From Puniceibacterium sp. (GTDB lineage Bacteria > Pseudomonadota > Alphaproteobacteria > Rhodobacterales > Rhodobacteraceae): a stretch of DNA of 37,320 bases. Made by a program: the position numbers and the translations under genes. The notes below the pieces were generated by a model, which had not been told where the DNA came from, ran no database searches, and saw only the letters and a list, made by a program, of their open reading frames with translations. The stretch's first letter is position 1. Every line of letters starts with the position of its first letter. Location: the NCBI GenBank assembly GCA_024636635.1, contig JAGXGV010000095.1, positions 1 to 37,320 of the forward strand, read 5' to 3'. Shown one piece after another: positions 15,489 to 22,906 of this stretch.

Positions 15489-16997
15489 ATGACATTTGGA
15501 ATGCACCGCTCGGTCAGCGCCTTGGCACTTGCCGCTGCTCTGACGGCTACCACCGCACAGGCTCAGGACAAGACCCTGACGGTCGCTGACAACGTCGCGA
15601 TCCAGGCCAACTGGGAACTCTACTCGGACGACAGCTATATAGGATCGCGGAGTGGCTGCTACGAAGGGCTGACAAGGATTTCCAACGGGATCGAGGTTGA
15701 GCCTTCGCTCGCCACCGCCTGGGAACGTACCGACGATCTGACCTGGAAATTTACCCTGCGTGAAGGGGTTCTGTTTCAGGACGGAGTACCGATGGACGCC
15801 GAAACGGTTGCCTCTGCTCTGACCCATCTGCTGAAGGCGGAAATTCCCGCCCGCGCGTTTTCCGGCAAGGTCGTGGAATCGGTGACCGCCAGCGGCCCCC
15901 TCAGCGTCGCTATCAAAACCGTCGCGCCCGAAGCCAACCTGCCGGGCCGTCTTTCCGCGCCCGCAACGGCAATCCTCTCGCCTGCCGCCTATACCGAGGC
16001 AGGGATCGACCCGGTCAATCACTGCACCGGCCCCTTCAGGATCACTGAATGGGATGCCAGCCAGCAGGTCACGCTGGAACGCTTTGACGACTACTGGGGC
16101 GGCACGGCCAAGCTGGCGGGTGGCAGCATCCGATTTATCCCCGACGCCAACACCCGCGCCACCATGGCCCGCACCGGAGAGGCGCAGATTTCGCGCCTGA
16201 TCCCGCCCAGCATGGTGTCGCAGCTGTCGTCGTCCGGAGGAATCGAGGTGATGGAGGTCGCAGCCCCCCGAATCTCGGAACTGATCCTTCAAACCGCCAA
16301 GCCGCCCTTCGACAACGTCAAGGTACGCAAGGCGATTCAGATGGCCATCGACACCGCCGGCATCTCTGGCGCGGTCTATGAAGGCTACGCCCCGCCCGCC
16401 GGCGGCCCGTTCCGCGAGGGCGAGCCGTGGTCTGCGACCGACACTCCGGCGATCACCGCTGATCTGGATAAAGCCAGGGCGCTGTTTGACGAAGCCGTTG
16501 TCGACCCCACGACCCTGACGCTGGAACTGCTGGCCTATACCTCCAAGACCGAACTCAAGGACATCGCGCAGATTGTGCAGGCCATGCTGGGCCAACTGGG
16601 CATCACCGTGAATGTGCGGATGGCTGATTACGGCGCGCTGGAACCGGACCTGATGGCCGGGAATTTCGACCTTGCCCTGATGTCGCGCGGGTATCTTACG
16701 GATGTGCCCGAACCCATCGGTTTTCTGACGGCGGACTACAGCTGCGGCGGCGGGTTCAACCTGTCCCGATACTGCGATCCGAAGTTCGACGAGATGGTGG
16801 CGAAGGCTTCGGCCGAGGTAGACACAGAAGCCCGGATGCAGGACTACGCCGCGATGTCGCAGTATGTCTATGATCAGGCGGTCATGGTTTATCTGGTGAA
16901 CGAGACGACCTTTGACGCGGTTTCCGACAGCGTCACCAACTTTACGCCGCATCCGTTGAACTATTACGTCTTCGACACCGATATTGACGTAAAATAA
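15489..16997 (+). CDS. ABC transporter substrate-binding protein, SBP family 5
   Basis: This 502-residue periplasmic protein has a clean signal peptide (MHRSVSALALAAALTATTAQAQ). Family-5 hallmarks are CYEGLTRISNG, LATAWERTDDLTWKFTLREGVLFQDG, HCTGPFRITEWDASQQVTLERFDDYWGG and, later, FDNVKVRKAIQMAID. ATG 15489 gives MTFGMHRS; a second Met five codons in is also possible. It is last in the importer operon, 107 bases after the second ATPase gene. Ligands of this family include peptides, nickel chelates, opines and glutathione, and sequence alone does not separate them. A metal-efflux gene follows on the same strand, which is suggestive of a metal link but not evidence. Confidence 0.93.
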   Translation: MTFGMHRSVSALALAAALTATTAQAQDKTLTVADNVAIQANWELYSDDSYIGSRSGCYEGLTRISNGIEVEPSLATAWERTDDLTWKFTLREGVLFQDGVPMDAETVASALTHLLKAEIPARAFSGKVVESVTASGPLSVAIKTVAPEANLPGRLSAPATAILSPAAYTEAGIDPVNHCTGPFRITEWDASQQVTLERFDDYWGGTAKLAGGSIRFIPDANTRATMARTGEAQISRLIPPSMVSQLSSSGGIEVMEVAAPRISELILQTAKPPFDNVKVRKAIQMAIDTAGISGAVYEGYAPPAGGPFREGEPWSATDTPAITADLDKARALFDEAVVDPTTLTLELLAYTSKTELKDIAQIVQAMLGQLGITVNVRMADYGALEPDLMAGNFDLALMSRGYLTDVPEPIGFLTADYSCGGGFNLSRYCDPKFDEMVAKASAEVDTEARMQDYAAMSQYVYDQAVMVYLVNETTFDAVSDSVTNFTPHPLNYYVFDTDIDVK

Positions 16998-17008
16998 CAC
17001 ATCAAGGT

Positions 17009-17037
17009 CCGGGCCGCAGCGTTGTCTGGCGGCCCGG
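17009..17037 (+). terminator. GC-rich hairpin after the ABC operon
   Basis: CCGGGCCGC and GCGGCCCGG form a perfect 9-bp stem around an 11-base loop, twelve bases after the binding-protein stop. There is no U-run, so it may stabilise the mRNA end or act with Rho, not as a classic intrinsic terminator. Confidence 0.6.
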
Positions 17038-17177
17038 CCAGAATACCAGTGAATGCCGTCGATGCCATATCCGTATTGGCCACCGCCGCATGAACACTAG
17101 ATCAAAAGGTGCCCCTGTCCAAGGCTGGCGCCCTGGATACGGACAAGCCCCGCTAGGGGCGGCAGAAAGGACGACCC

Positions 17178-18290
17178 ATGCCACACGACCACGGCCATTC
17201 GCATGATCACAAACATGACCACAAACAAGACAATGGTCATGGTCACGGCCCTTGCCACGACCACGATGGTGTGCACAGCCACGCGCCCGAAGTCAGCGCG
17301 AACAACGAACGTGTTGTGATGGTCGGCTTTATCCTGACCTTCAGCTTTATGCTGGCTGAACTTGTCGGCGGTCTGATGTCGGGTTCGCTCGCGTTGATCG
17401 CGGATGCGGGGCACATGTTCACCGATGCCGCGGCGCTGGCGCTGGCCTGGGCCGGTTTTCGCTTTGGCCGCCGCAAGAGCGATGACAAACGTACCTTCGG
17501 CTACATGCGGTTCGAGATCCTTGCCGGTTTCGTCAACGCCGTGACGCTGATCCTGCTGGTGATCTGGATCGCCTACGAGGCGGTGCAGCGTCTTCTGGAC
17601 CCCACCCCGGTGTTGGCCGGACCGATGATGGTCATCGCCGTGCTGGGTTTGGCGGTCAACGCCGGAGTTTTCTGGATGCTGACGAAGGGTGACACCGAGC
17701 ACGTGAACATCAAGGGTGCGATGGTGCATGTGATGGGCGATCTGCTGGGCTCCGTTGCGGCAATTGTCGCGGCTGTCGCGATCTACTTTACCGGATGGAC
17801 GCCGATTGACCCGATCCTTTCGGTGCTGCTGTCGGCCATCGTGCTGCGGTCAGCCTGGGCGCTGCTCAAGGCGTCGCTGAACGTCCTGATGGAAGGCACG
17901 CCGGGCAACGTCGTGGTCTCTGACCTGAAGGAAAAGCTGATCGCATCGGTGCCGGGACTGGTGAACGTCGATCACGTCCATGTCTGGTCGATCACCTCGG
18001 GGCAACCGTCCGCGACAATGGATGTCAGCCTGAGCGATGACGCTGATCCGGCAGAGGCGCTGCGCGCGATCAAGGCACAGCTGTCCGCAAACTACGGCAT
18101 CACCCACTCGACGATCGAGATCGACATGGGGCAAGGTGATGCGGGCTGCGCTCTTGACCCTGCGAAACCTGCGGCGGCGTCTCATGGACATGATCACGGG
18201 GCCAAGCATGACCACGGGCAAAAGCATGACCACAGGCAAAAGCATGATCACGGGCACAGCCACATCTCTGCAATCCCGAGACCGGCCTGA
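17178..18290 (+). CDS. cation diffusion facilitator (CDF) metal efflux protein, His-rich termini
   Basis: This 370-residue inner-membrane antiporter exports divalent cations (Zn2+, Co2+ or similar) from the cytoplasm. The first 35 residues are His/Asp-rich (HDHGHSHDHKHDHK). Six helices follow, with the transport-site motifs HMFTD in helix 2 (ADAGHMFTDAAALA) and HVMGD in helix 5, i.e. HxxxD twice as in CzcD-type Zn transporters. The cytoplasmic domain contains VNVDHVHVWSITSGQPS. The C-terminal tail repeats KHDHGQ/KHDHRQ/KHDHGH, encoded by three 18-bp tandem repeats (18204-18257). ATG 17178 has AAAGGA upstream. It lies between an ABC importer and a GNAT gene and near copper genes. The metal specificity is inferred from the HxxxD pair. 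Confidence 0.92.
   Translation: MPHDHGHSHDHKHDHKQDNGHGHGPCHDHDGVHSHAPEVSANNERVVMVGFILTFSFMLAELVGGLMSGSLALIADAGHMFTDAAALALAWAGFRFGRRKSDDKRTFGYMRFEILAGFVNAVTLILLVIWIAYEAVQRLLDPTPVLAGPMMVIAVLGLAVNAGVFWMLTKGDTEHVNIKGAMVHVMGDLLGSVAAIVAAVAIYFTGWTPIDPILSVLLSAIVLRSAWALLKASLNVLMEGTPGNVVVSDLKEKLIASVPGLVNVDHVHVWSITSGQPSATMDVSLSDDADPAEALRAIKAQLSANYGITHSTIEIDMGQGDAGCALDPAKPAAASHGHDHGAKHDHGQKHDHRQKHDHGHSHISAIPRPA
18204..18257 (+). repeat. three 18-bp tandem repeats encoding His-rich hexapeptides
   Basis: The units start at 18204, 18222 and 18240, each AAGCATGA(C/T)CACxGGCA(A/C), encoding KHDH(G/R)(Q/H). Divergence between units is only one to three bases, so the array is recent and may vary in copy number between strains. 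Confidence 0.9.
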
Positions 18291-18300
18291 GTAACGGGCT

Positions 18301-18322
18301 CCGGCGGGCGACCATCCGCCGG
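18301..18322 (+). terminator. short GC hairpin after the CDF gene
   Basis: CCGGCGG and CCGCCGG pair around an 8-base loop in the 56-base gap between the CDF and GNAT genes. No U-run follows. It may only partly separate the two genes. Confidence 0.45.
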
Positions 18323-18346
18323 GGCCGCATCCATTTGGAGAGCGCG

Positions 18347-19237
18347 ATGTCACATAATGCACCCGATGCGCTGACCCACCGGCTAGAGGATTACGAGGCC
18401 GCCGCGCGGCCCATGACCGCGTCGGACATGCAACTGCTGCATGAACTGGCGGTCAGCGTCTTCTGGCCCCACCGGCCGCAGGATCTTGCGGCTCTTTTCG
18501 GTCTGGGCGACGGTATCCTCGCCTGCGACGAGATCGGGAGGGCCATGGGGTCGGGCATGGTGTTCCGCATGGGCGATGATTTTGCCACTATCGGTATGAT
18601 GATGACCACGCCGCGTCTGCAATCCGGCGGCATTGGCCGGTGGCTTTTGGGGCAGATGGCCGCAGCCTGCACCGGGCGCGATCTGCGACTGTTCGCGACG
18701 CGGCAGTCCTATCGCCTTTATGAAAGCGCCGGGTTCATCCCCGTCGGGACCGTGCACCAGCATCAGGGCATCGCCCGCGCCATATCTCTGCCTGAAACAC
18801 CGCACGGGCTGACCCTGCGCGCCATGATGCAACAGGATCTGGATGCGCTGGTGCAACTGGACCGGCAGGCCTATGGCGCCGACCGCAGGCGGGTCCTGGA
18901 AGCCCTTCTGCGCAAGAGCGACGGCATGGTCGCACTACGCGGCGATGTGATCGTTGGCGCTGCCCTCATGAGGAATTTCGGACGCGGCAAAGTCATCGGG
19001 CCGGTCATTGCCGAAGACGATGCCATGGCGATGGCCCTGACCGCGCCGTTGATCCGCCAGCAAGAGGGACAATTCCTGCGGCTTGACACCCCGAGCGAGG
19101 ACTCGGCCTTCAACGCCTTTCTGGCGGCGGCCTGGCTCAGTGATTACGATACGGTCACACAGATGCGGCGCGGACCAAAGCGCGGCGGCGAACAGGCGGC
19201 GCGCGTCTTTGGACTCGCTGCGCAGGCGCTGGGCTGA
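18347..19237 (+). CDS. GNAT family N-acetyltransferase, two tandem domains (paralogue 2)
   Basis: This 296-residue protein starts at ATG 18347 (MSHNAPDA), with TTGGAG ideally placed upstream. Domain 1 holds the acetyl-CoA loop LQSGGIGRWLLGQM and the LYESAGFIPVG strand-helix; domain 2 carries GDVIVGAALMRNFGRG and GPVIAEDDAMAM. It is a paralogue of the gene at 6725, aligned end to end, and shares a convergent Lrp/AsnC neighbour (here only four bases away, stops almost touching). It also carries an extra N-terminal segment of about 15 residues. It is likely an acetyltransferase for an amino acid, amine or similar small molecule, but the substrate is not known. The CDF gene upstream is probably unrelated in function. 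Confidence 0.85.
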   Translation: MSHNAPDALTHRLEDYEAAARPMTASDMQLLHELAVSVFWPHRPQDLAALFGLGDGILACDEIGRAMGSGMVFRMGDDFATIGMMMTTPRLQSGGIGRWLLGQMAAACTGRDLRLFATRQSYRLYESAGFIPVGTVHQHQGIARAISLPETPHGLTLRAMMQQDLDALVQLDRQAYGADRRRVLEALLRKSDGMVALRGDVIVGAALMRNFGRGKVIGPVIAEDDAMAMALTAPLIRQQEGQFLRLDTPSEDSAFNAFLAAAWLSDYDTVTQMRRGPKRGGEQAARVFGLAAQALG

Positions 19238-19241
19238 CGCA

Positions 19242-19733
19242 TCAGTCCGGATCGTTGAACAGGTGCCGCAGCGGGAATTCGGACCGGCGCACCGGCGTCT
19301 TCATCACCACGTAGCTGAAGTACTTTCCGATGCCGACATCTAACTCGAGCAGCGCTTCGATGATGCGCTGAAAGTCTGACAGACGCGCCACCGTCATCCT
19401 GACAAGGTAGTCGTATCCGCCCGAAATCAGGTGGCATTCCATGACCTCGGGGATATCGCGCATCGCTGTCTCGAACCGGTCAAAGGTATCGCGCCGGTGC
19501 GAGGATAGCGTGACCTCGACAAACAGAGTGACCGTGCCGCCCAGCTGCGCAAGATCCAGCCGCGCACTGTAGCCTTCGATATATCCTGCCTCCTGCAGGC
19601 GCTTGACCCGCAGCAGACAGGGCGACGGCGACAGCCCCACCAGATCGGCAAGCTGGGCATTGGTCATCCGTCCGTCGCGTTGCAACGCCACAAGGATGCT
19701 CAGGTCGATCCTGTCAAACTTTGTCAGCCCCAT
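19242..19733 (-). CDS. Lrp/AsnC family transcriptional regulator (paralogue 2)
   Basis: This 163-residue regulator starts at ATG 19733 (MGLTKFDRIDLSIL); the track's 218-residue version is an upstream extension into copZ. The HTH domain contains MTNAQLADLVGLSPSPCLLRVKRLQEAGYI, and the RAM domain CHLISGGYDYLVRMTV and KYFSYVVMKTPV. It is closely similar to the Lrp protein at 7767-8261 and likewise convergent with a two-domain GNAT gene. It lies 55 bases downstream of copZ on the same strand with a 9-bp hairpin between, so it may have its own promoter or receive limited copper-induced read-through. The effector is probably an amino acid or amine. Confidence 0.93.
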   Translation of the reverse strand: MGLTKFDRIDLSILVALQRDGRMTNAQLADLVGLSPSPCLLRVKRLQEAGYIEGYSARLDLAQLGGTVTLFVEVTLSSHRRDTFDRFETAMRDIPEVMECHLISGGYDYLVRMTVARLSDFQRIIEALLELDVGIGKYFSYVVMKTPVRRSEFPLRHLFNDPD

Positions 19734-19752
19734 CGGGCGCCAGTTCCTGTAG

Positions 19753-19775
19753 GGCAGGGGCAAACAGCCCCTGCC
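19753..19775 (-). terminator. hairpin between copZ and the second lrp gene
   Basis: GGCAGGGGC and GCCCCTGCC form a perfect 9-bp stem with a 5-base loop, fourteen bases past the copZ stop. There is no U-run on the minus strand. It probably attenuates transcription from copZ into the Lrp gene. Confidence 0.6.
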
Positions 19776-19788
19776 ATGCTTCCGAGTC

Positions 19789-20034
19789 TCAGGCCGTTGC
19801 CGGAGTATAGCCTGCGGCGACAAGCGCCGCACGCGCCGTTTCCGCGTCACCATCGACCTTGACGGTGTGTGTCGGCAGGTCGACGTCCACCGGCGCACCG
19901 GGCAAGGCTTTCGCCAGCGCGCCGCGCACGGTCTTTTCGCAATGGCCGCAGGTCATGTCAGGCACGTGAAAGCTTGCGGCGGTGGCGCCGGTGTCCTGAG
20001 TGACCGCGTCGGTATGGGTGCTGCATCCGCACAT
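19789..20034 (-). CDS. copZ: copper chaperone, heavy-metal-associated (HMA) domain protein
   Basis: This 81-residue protein is one HMA domain with the metal site MTCGHC ([17 protein letters not shown]) and a ferredoxin-like fold pattern. The N-terminus MCGCSTH adds two further Cys and a His that could bind Cu(I). ATG 20034 is preferred because AAAGG lies nine bases upstream; ATG 20043 would leave no spacing. It is divergent from copA and has its own CueR-type promoter. It likely carries Cu(I) in the cytoplasm to CopA. The symbol follows domain and context. Confidence 0.88.
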   Translation of the reverse strand: MCGCSTHTDAVTQDTGATAASFHVPDMTCGHCEKTVRGALAKALPGAPVDVDLPTHTVKVDGDAETARAALVAAGYTPATA

Positions 20035-20120
20035 GGGTGTCATCCTTTGATCAGGCCCCCAAGGGGGCGATTCTGTGTATTCAGGCCGGAATCGGTGATT
20101 TTCATGACGCCGGTATCCAG

Positions 20121-20152
20121 TCAGATAGGGGTTCCAGTAACTGGAGGGTCAA
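20121..20152 (-). promoter_or_regulatory. CueR-type copper-responsive promoter for copZ
   Basis: On the minus strand TTGACC (20152-20147) is followed 19 bases later by TATCTG (20127-20122). The dyad CTCCAG-TTA-CTGGAA sits in the spacer. A 19-bp spacer with this dyad is the hallmark of MerR-family Cu(I) regulators. It reads toward copZ. Confidence 0.88.
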
Positions 20153-20199
20153 GCTGTTCTTCTGAAAAATCTAAAATCTTTGAAAGTGGCCATTGGTCC

Positions 20200-20230
20200 T
20201 TGACCTTCCAGCGACTGGAAGCCCTATCTT
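20200..20230 (+). promoter_or_regulatory. CueR-type copper-responsive promoter for copA
   Basis: TTGACC (20200-20205) and TATCTT (20225-20230) are separated by 19 bases containing the dyad CTTCCAGCGACTGGAAG. This closely resembles the classical CueR operator. It reads toward copA and lies 39 bases before its ATG. Confidence 0.9.
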
Positions 20231-20268
20231 TGCCTCAACACAGATATGAACAGACGGGAATCACAGCC

Positions 20269-22788
20269 ATGACGAATGCAAACACCCTCAGCCTGCGGGT
20301 TGACGGCATGTCCTGCGGATCTTGCGTCGGGCGGGTCGAAAAGGCGCTGAGCGCGTTGCCCGGCGTCACGCGGGCCGAGGTCAACCTGGCCACCGAAACG
20401 GCCCGCGTCACCCACGATGGCAGTGTCTCGGCCACGACCCTGAGCGATACGCTGGACAAGACGGGCTATCCCGCCCGTGTCACCGAAACGACCATCGATG
20501 TGACCGAAATGACCTGCGCCTCTTGCGTGGGACGGGTCGAAAAGGCGCTGAACGCGATGCCCGGCGTGACCAGCGCCCAGGTGAACCTTGCCACCGGCCG
20601 CGCCACCGTGCGTTATGCCGAAGGTGCCGTGACACCCTCGGACATCGCCGCGACGTCGACCAGGGCAGGCTACCCCGCAACCGTCCACGCCGCGGGCCAG
20701 TCCGAAGACGGCGCCACCGCCCGCAAGGAGGAAGAGGCCGTCAGCCTGCGCCGCTCGGTCCTTATTGCGGCGGCATTGGCCCTGCCGGTCTTTGTGATCG
20801 AGATGGGCGGGCACATGATCCCGGCCTTTCACATGTGGGTTCACCACACCATCGGACAGCAGACCTCGTGGGTGATCCAGTGGATCCTGACCTCGTTGGT
20901 GCTGATCGGGCCGGGGCGGATTTTCTACGCCAGGGGCATCCCCGCGCTGCTGAAGGGCGCGCCGGACATGAACAGCCTCGTGGCAGTTGGCACGCTGGCC
21001 GCCTATGTCTATTCCGTCATCGCCACCTTCCTGCCCGGTCTGCTTCCCGAAGCGGTGCGGGCGGTCTATTTCGAGGCGGCAGCGGTGATCGTCGTGCTAA
21101 TCCTGGTGGGTCGCTGGCTTGAAATGCGGGCCAAGGGGCGCACGGGTGCGGCCATTCAGGCGCTGCTGGGGCTTCAGGCCCGGACCGCCACGGTCGAGCG
21201 GGACGGCGAAGCGGTCGAACTGGCGCTTGAGGACATCCGCGCGGGCGATATCCTGATCGTGCGCCCGGGTGAACGCGTCGCTGTGGACGGCGAAATCGTG
21301 GACGGCAAAAGCCATGTCGATGAAAGCATGATCACCGGCGAGCCTGTGCCTGTCTCGAAAGGCCCGGGCGCGACCGTGACCGGCGGTACGGTGAACGGTT
21401 CCGGCGGATTCCGTTTCCGCGCCACCCGCGTCGGGGGGGACACGACGCTGGCACAGATCATCCGCATGGTGGAAGAGGCGCAGGGCGCGCGTCTGCCGAT
21501 CCAGGGGCTTGTCAACGAGATCACCCTGCGCTTTGTGCCCGTGATCATGGGTATTGCGGCGCTCACCGTGCTGGTCTGGCTGGTCCTCGCCCCTGCACCT
21601 GCGCTGACCTATGCCCTTGTGGCCGGGGTTTCTGTCCTGATCATCGCCTGCCCCTGTGCCATGGGGCTGGCGACGCCGACCTCGATCATGGTGGGCACCG
21701 GACGGGCCGCCGAACTGGGCGTGCTGTTCCGCAAGGGTGACGCGTTGCAGGAATTGTGTTCGGTCGGCGTGGTCGCGCTCGACAAGACGGGAACGGTGAC
21801 AGAAGGCCGCCCGGAGCTGACAGACCTAGTGCTGGCCAAAGGGTTCACGCGGGAAGACGTGCTTGCACTGGTTGCGGCGGTCGAGGAACGTTCAGAGCAT
21901 CCGATTGCCGAGGCAATTGTCCGTGCCGCCCGCGCGGAAGGCGTTGAACGGCAGGAGCCGAGCGATTTCGTGGCAATGGCGGGGTACGGTGTGAAGGCGC
22001 GCGTGGCGGGACAGGACGTGCTGATCGGCGCCGACCGTCTGATGGCCCGCGAAGGTATCGACACGGGCGCGCTGGCCGAAACCGAAACGGCGCTGGCACG
22101 GCGTGGGCGCTCTGCGCTGTTCGCGGCAATTGACGGACGGATCGCGGCGGTCATCGGCGTGGCTGATCCGGTGAAACCTGCCAGTGCCGCCGCCATCGCC
22201 GCGCTGCACGCGCTGGGACTGAAGGTTGCAATGATCACGGGCGACAAGCGCGAGACTGCCGAAACGATCGCCGCCGAGCTGGGCATAGATCACGTGGTTG
22301 CAGGTGTGCTGCCCGAAGGCAAGGTCTCGGCGCTGGACAGTCTGCGCGAAGGGGGCCGAAAGGTTGCCTTTGTCGGCGATGGCATCAACGACGCCCCGGC
22401 CCTGGCCCATGCGGATGTGGGCATCGCCATCGGCACGGGCACCGATGTGGCCATCGAATCCGCCGATGTGGTGCTGATGTCCGGCGACCTGCGCGGCGTG
22501 GTCAATGCCTTTGCGGTTTCGCGCGCCACGATGCGGAACATCCGCCAGAACCTGTTCTGGGCCTTTGGCTACAACACCGCACTGGTCCCGGTCGCGGCGG
22601 GTGTGCTCTATCCCGCCTTCGGCATCCTGCTTTCGCCGATGCTTGCCGCGGGCGCGATGGCGCTGTCCTCGGTCTTTGTGCTCAGCAACGCTCTGCGCCT
22701 TCGCAGGATCACGCCACAGATGGACGAAAGCGCGCCCACACCGCAGCGCACAGATGGCCAGAATGCCATCCCAGCACCAGCGCAATGA
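20269..22788 (+). CDS. copA: copper-translocating P1B-type ATPase
   Basis: This 839-residue Cu(I) exporter of the inner membrane starts at ATG 20269 ([11 protein letters not shown]); the longer track ORF runs back through the promoter. Two N-terminal HMA domains carry MSCGSC and MTCASC. After the membrane entry come DESMITGEP (actuator domain), the intramembrane metal site CPC at 461-463 ([15 protein letters not shown]), phosphorylated Asp505 in [11 protein letters not shown], the P1B nucleotide-domain motif SEHPIAEA, and [16 protein letters not shown] (Asp704). All key residues are intact. It is divergent from copZ with paired CueR-type promoters. No cueR gene is in the window, so the activator acts from elsewhere. 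Confidence 0.97.
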   Translation: MTNANTLSLRVDGMSCGSCVGRVEKALSALPGVTRAEVNLATETARVTHDGSVSATTLSDTLDKTGYPARVTETTIDVTEMTCASCVGRVEKALNAMPGVTSAQVNLATGRATVRYAEGAVTPSDIAATSTRAGYPATVHAAGQSEDGATARKEEEAVSLRRSVLIAAALALPVFVIEMGGHMIPAFHMWVHHTIGQQTSWVIQWILTSLVLIGPGRIFYARGIPALLKGAPDMNSLVAVGTLAAYVYSVIATFLPGLLPEAVRAVYFEAAAVIVVLILVGRWLEMRAKGRTGAAIQALLGLQARTATVERDGEAVELALEDIRAGDILIVRPGERVAVDGEIVDGKSHVDESMITGEPVPVSKGPGATVTGGTVNGSGGFRFRATRVGGDTTLAQIIRMVEEAQGARLPIQGLVNEITLRFVPVIMGIAALTVLVWLVLAPAPALTYALVAGVSVLIIACPCAMGLATPTSIMVGTGRAAELGVLFRKGDALQELCSVGVVALDKTGTVTEGRPELTDLVLAKGFTREDVLALVAAVEERSEHPIAEAIVRAARAEGVERQEPSDFVAMAGYGVKARVAGQDVLIGADRLMAREGIDTGALAETETALARRGRSALFAAIDGRIAAVIGVADPVKPASAAAIAALHALGLKVAMITGDKRETAETIAAELGIDHVVAGVLPEGKVSALDSLREGGRKVAFVGDGINDAPALAHADVGIAIGTGTDVAIESADVVLMSGDLRGVVNAFAVSRATMRNIRQNLFWAFGYNTALVPVAAGVLYPAFGILLSPMLAAGAMALSSVFVLSNALRLRRITPQMDESAPTPQRTDGQNAIPAPAQ

Positions 22789-22906
22789 CCGCTGGCGCTG
22801 TCGCAAACCTTCTGAACCGGTTTTCGGCAAGGTCTGGGGGACCTGATCCTGCAGATGTTGGCCAGGTCAGGCTGAACTTTACCTGAACTCCGTCTGCGGG
22901 ATCGTC

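Noticed and set aside
9875-16997. MFS exporter plus family-5 ABC importer as an opine-metallophore (staphylopine/pseudopaline-like) locus
   Set aside because: No nicotianamine-synthase-like or opine-dehydrogenase gene is in or near the locus, so the biosynthetic half is missing; only generic transporters are present.
15333-17000. 555-residue minus-strand ORF
   Set aside because: Antisense shadow of the substrate-binding protein, with Gly/Arg/His-rich composition and no domain.
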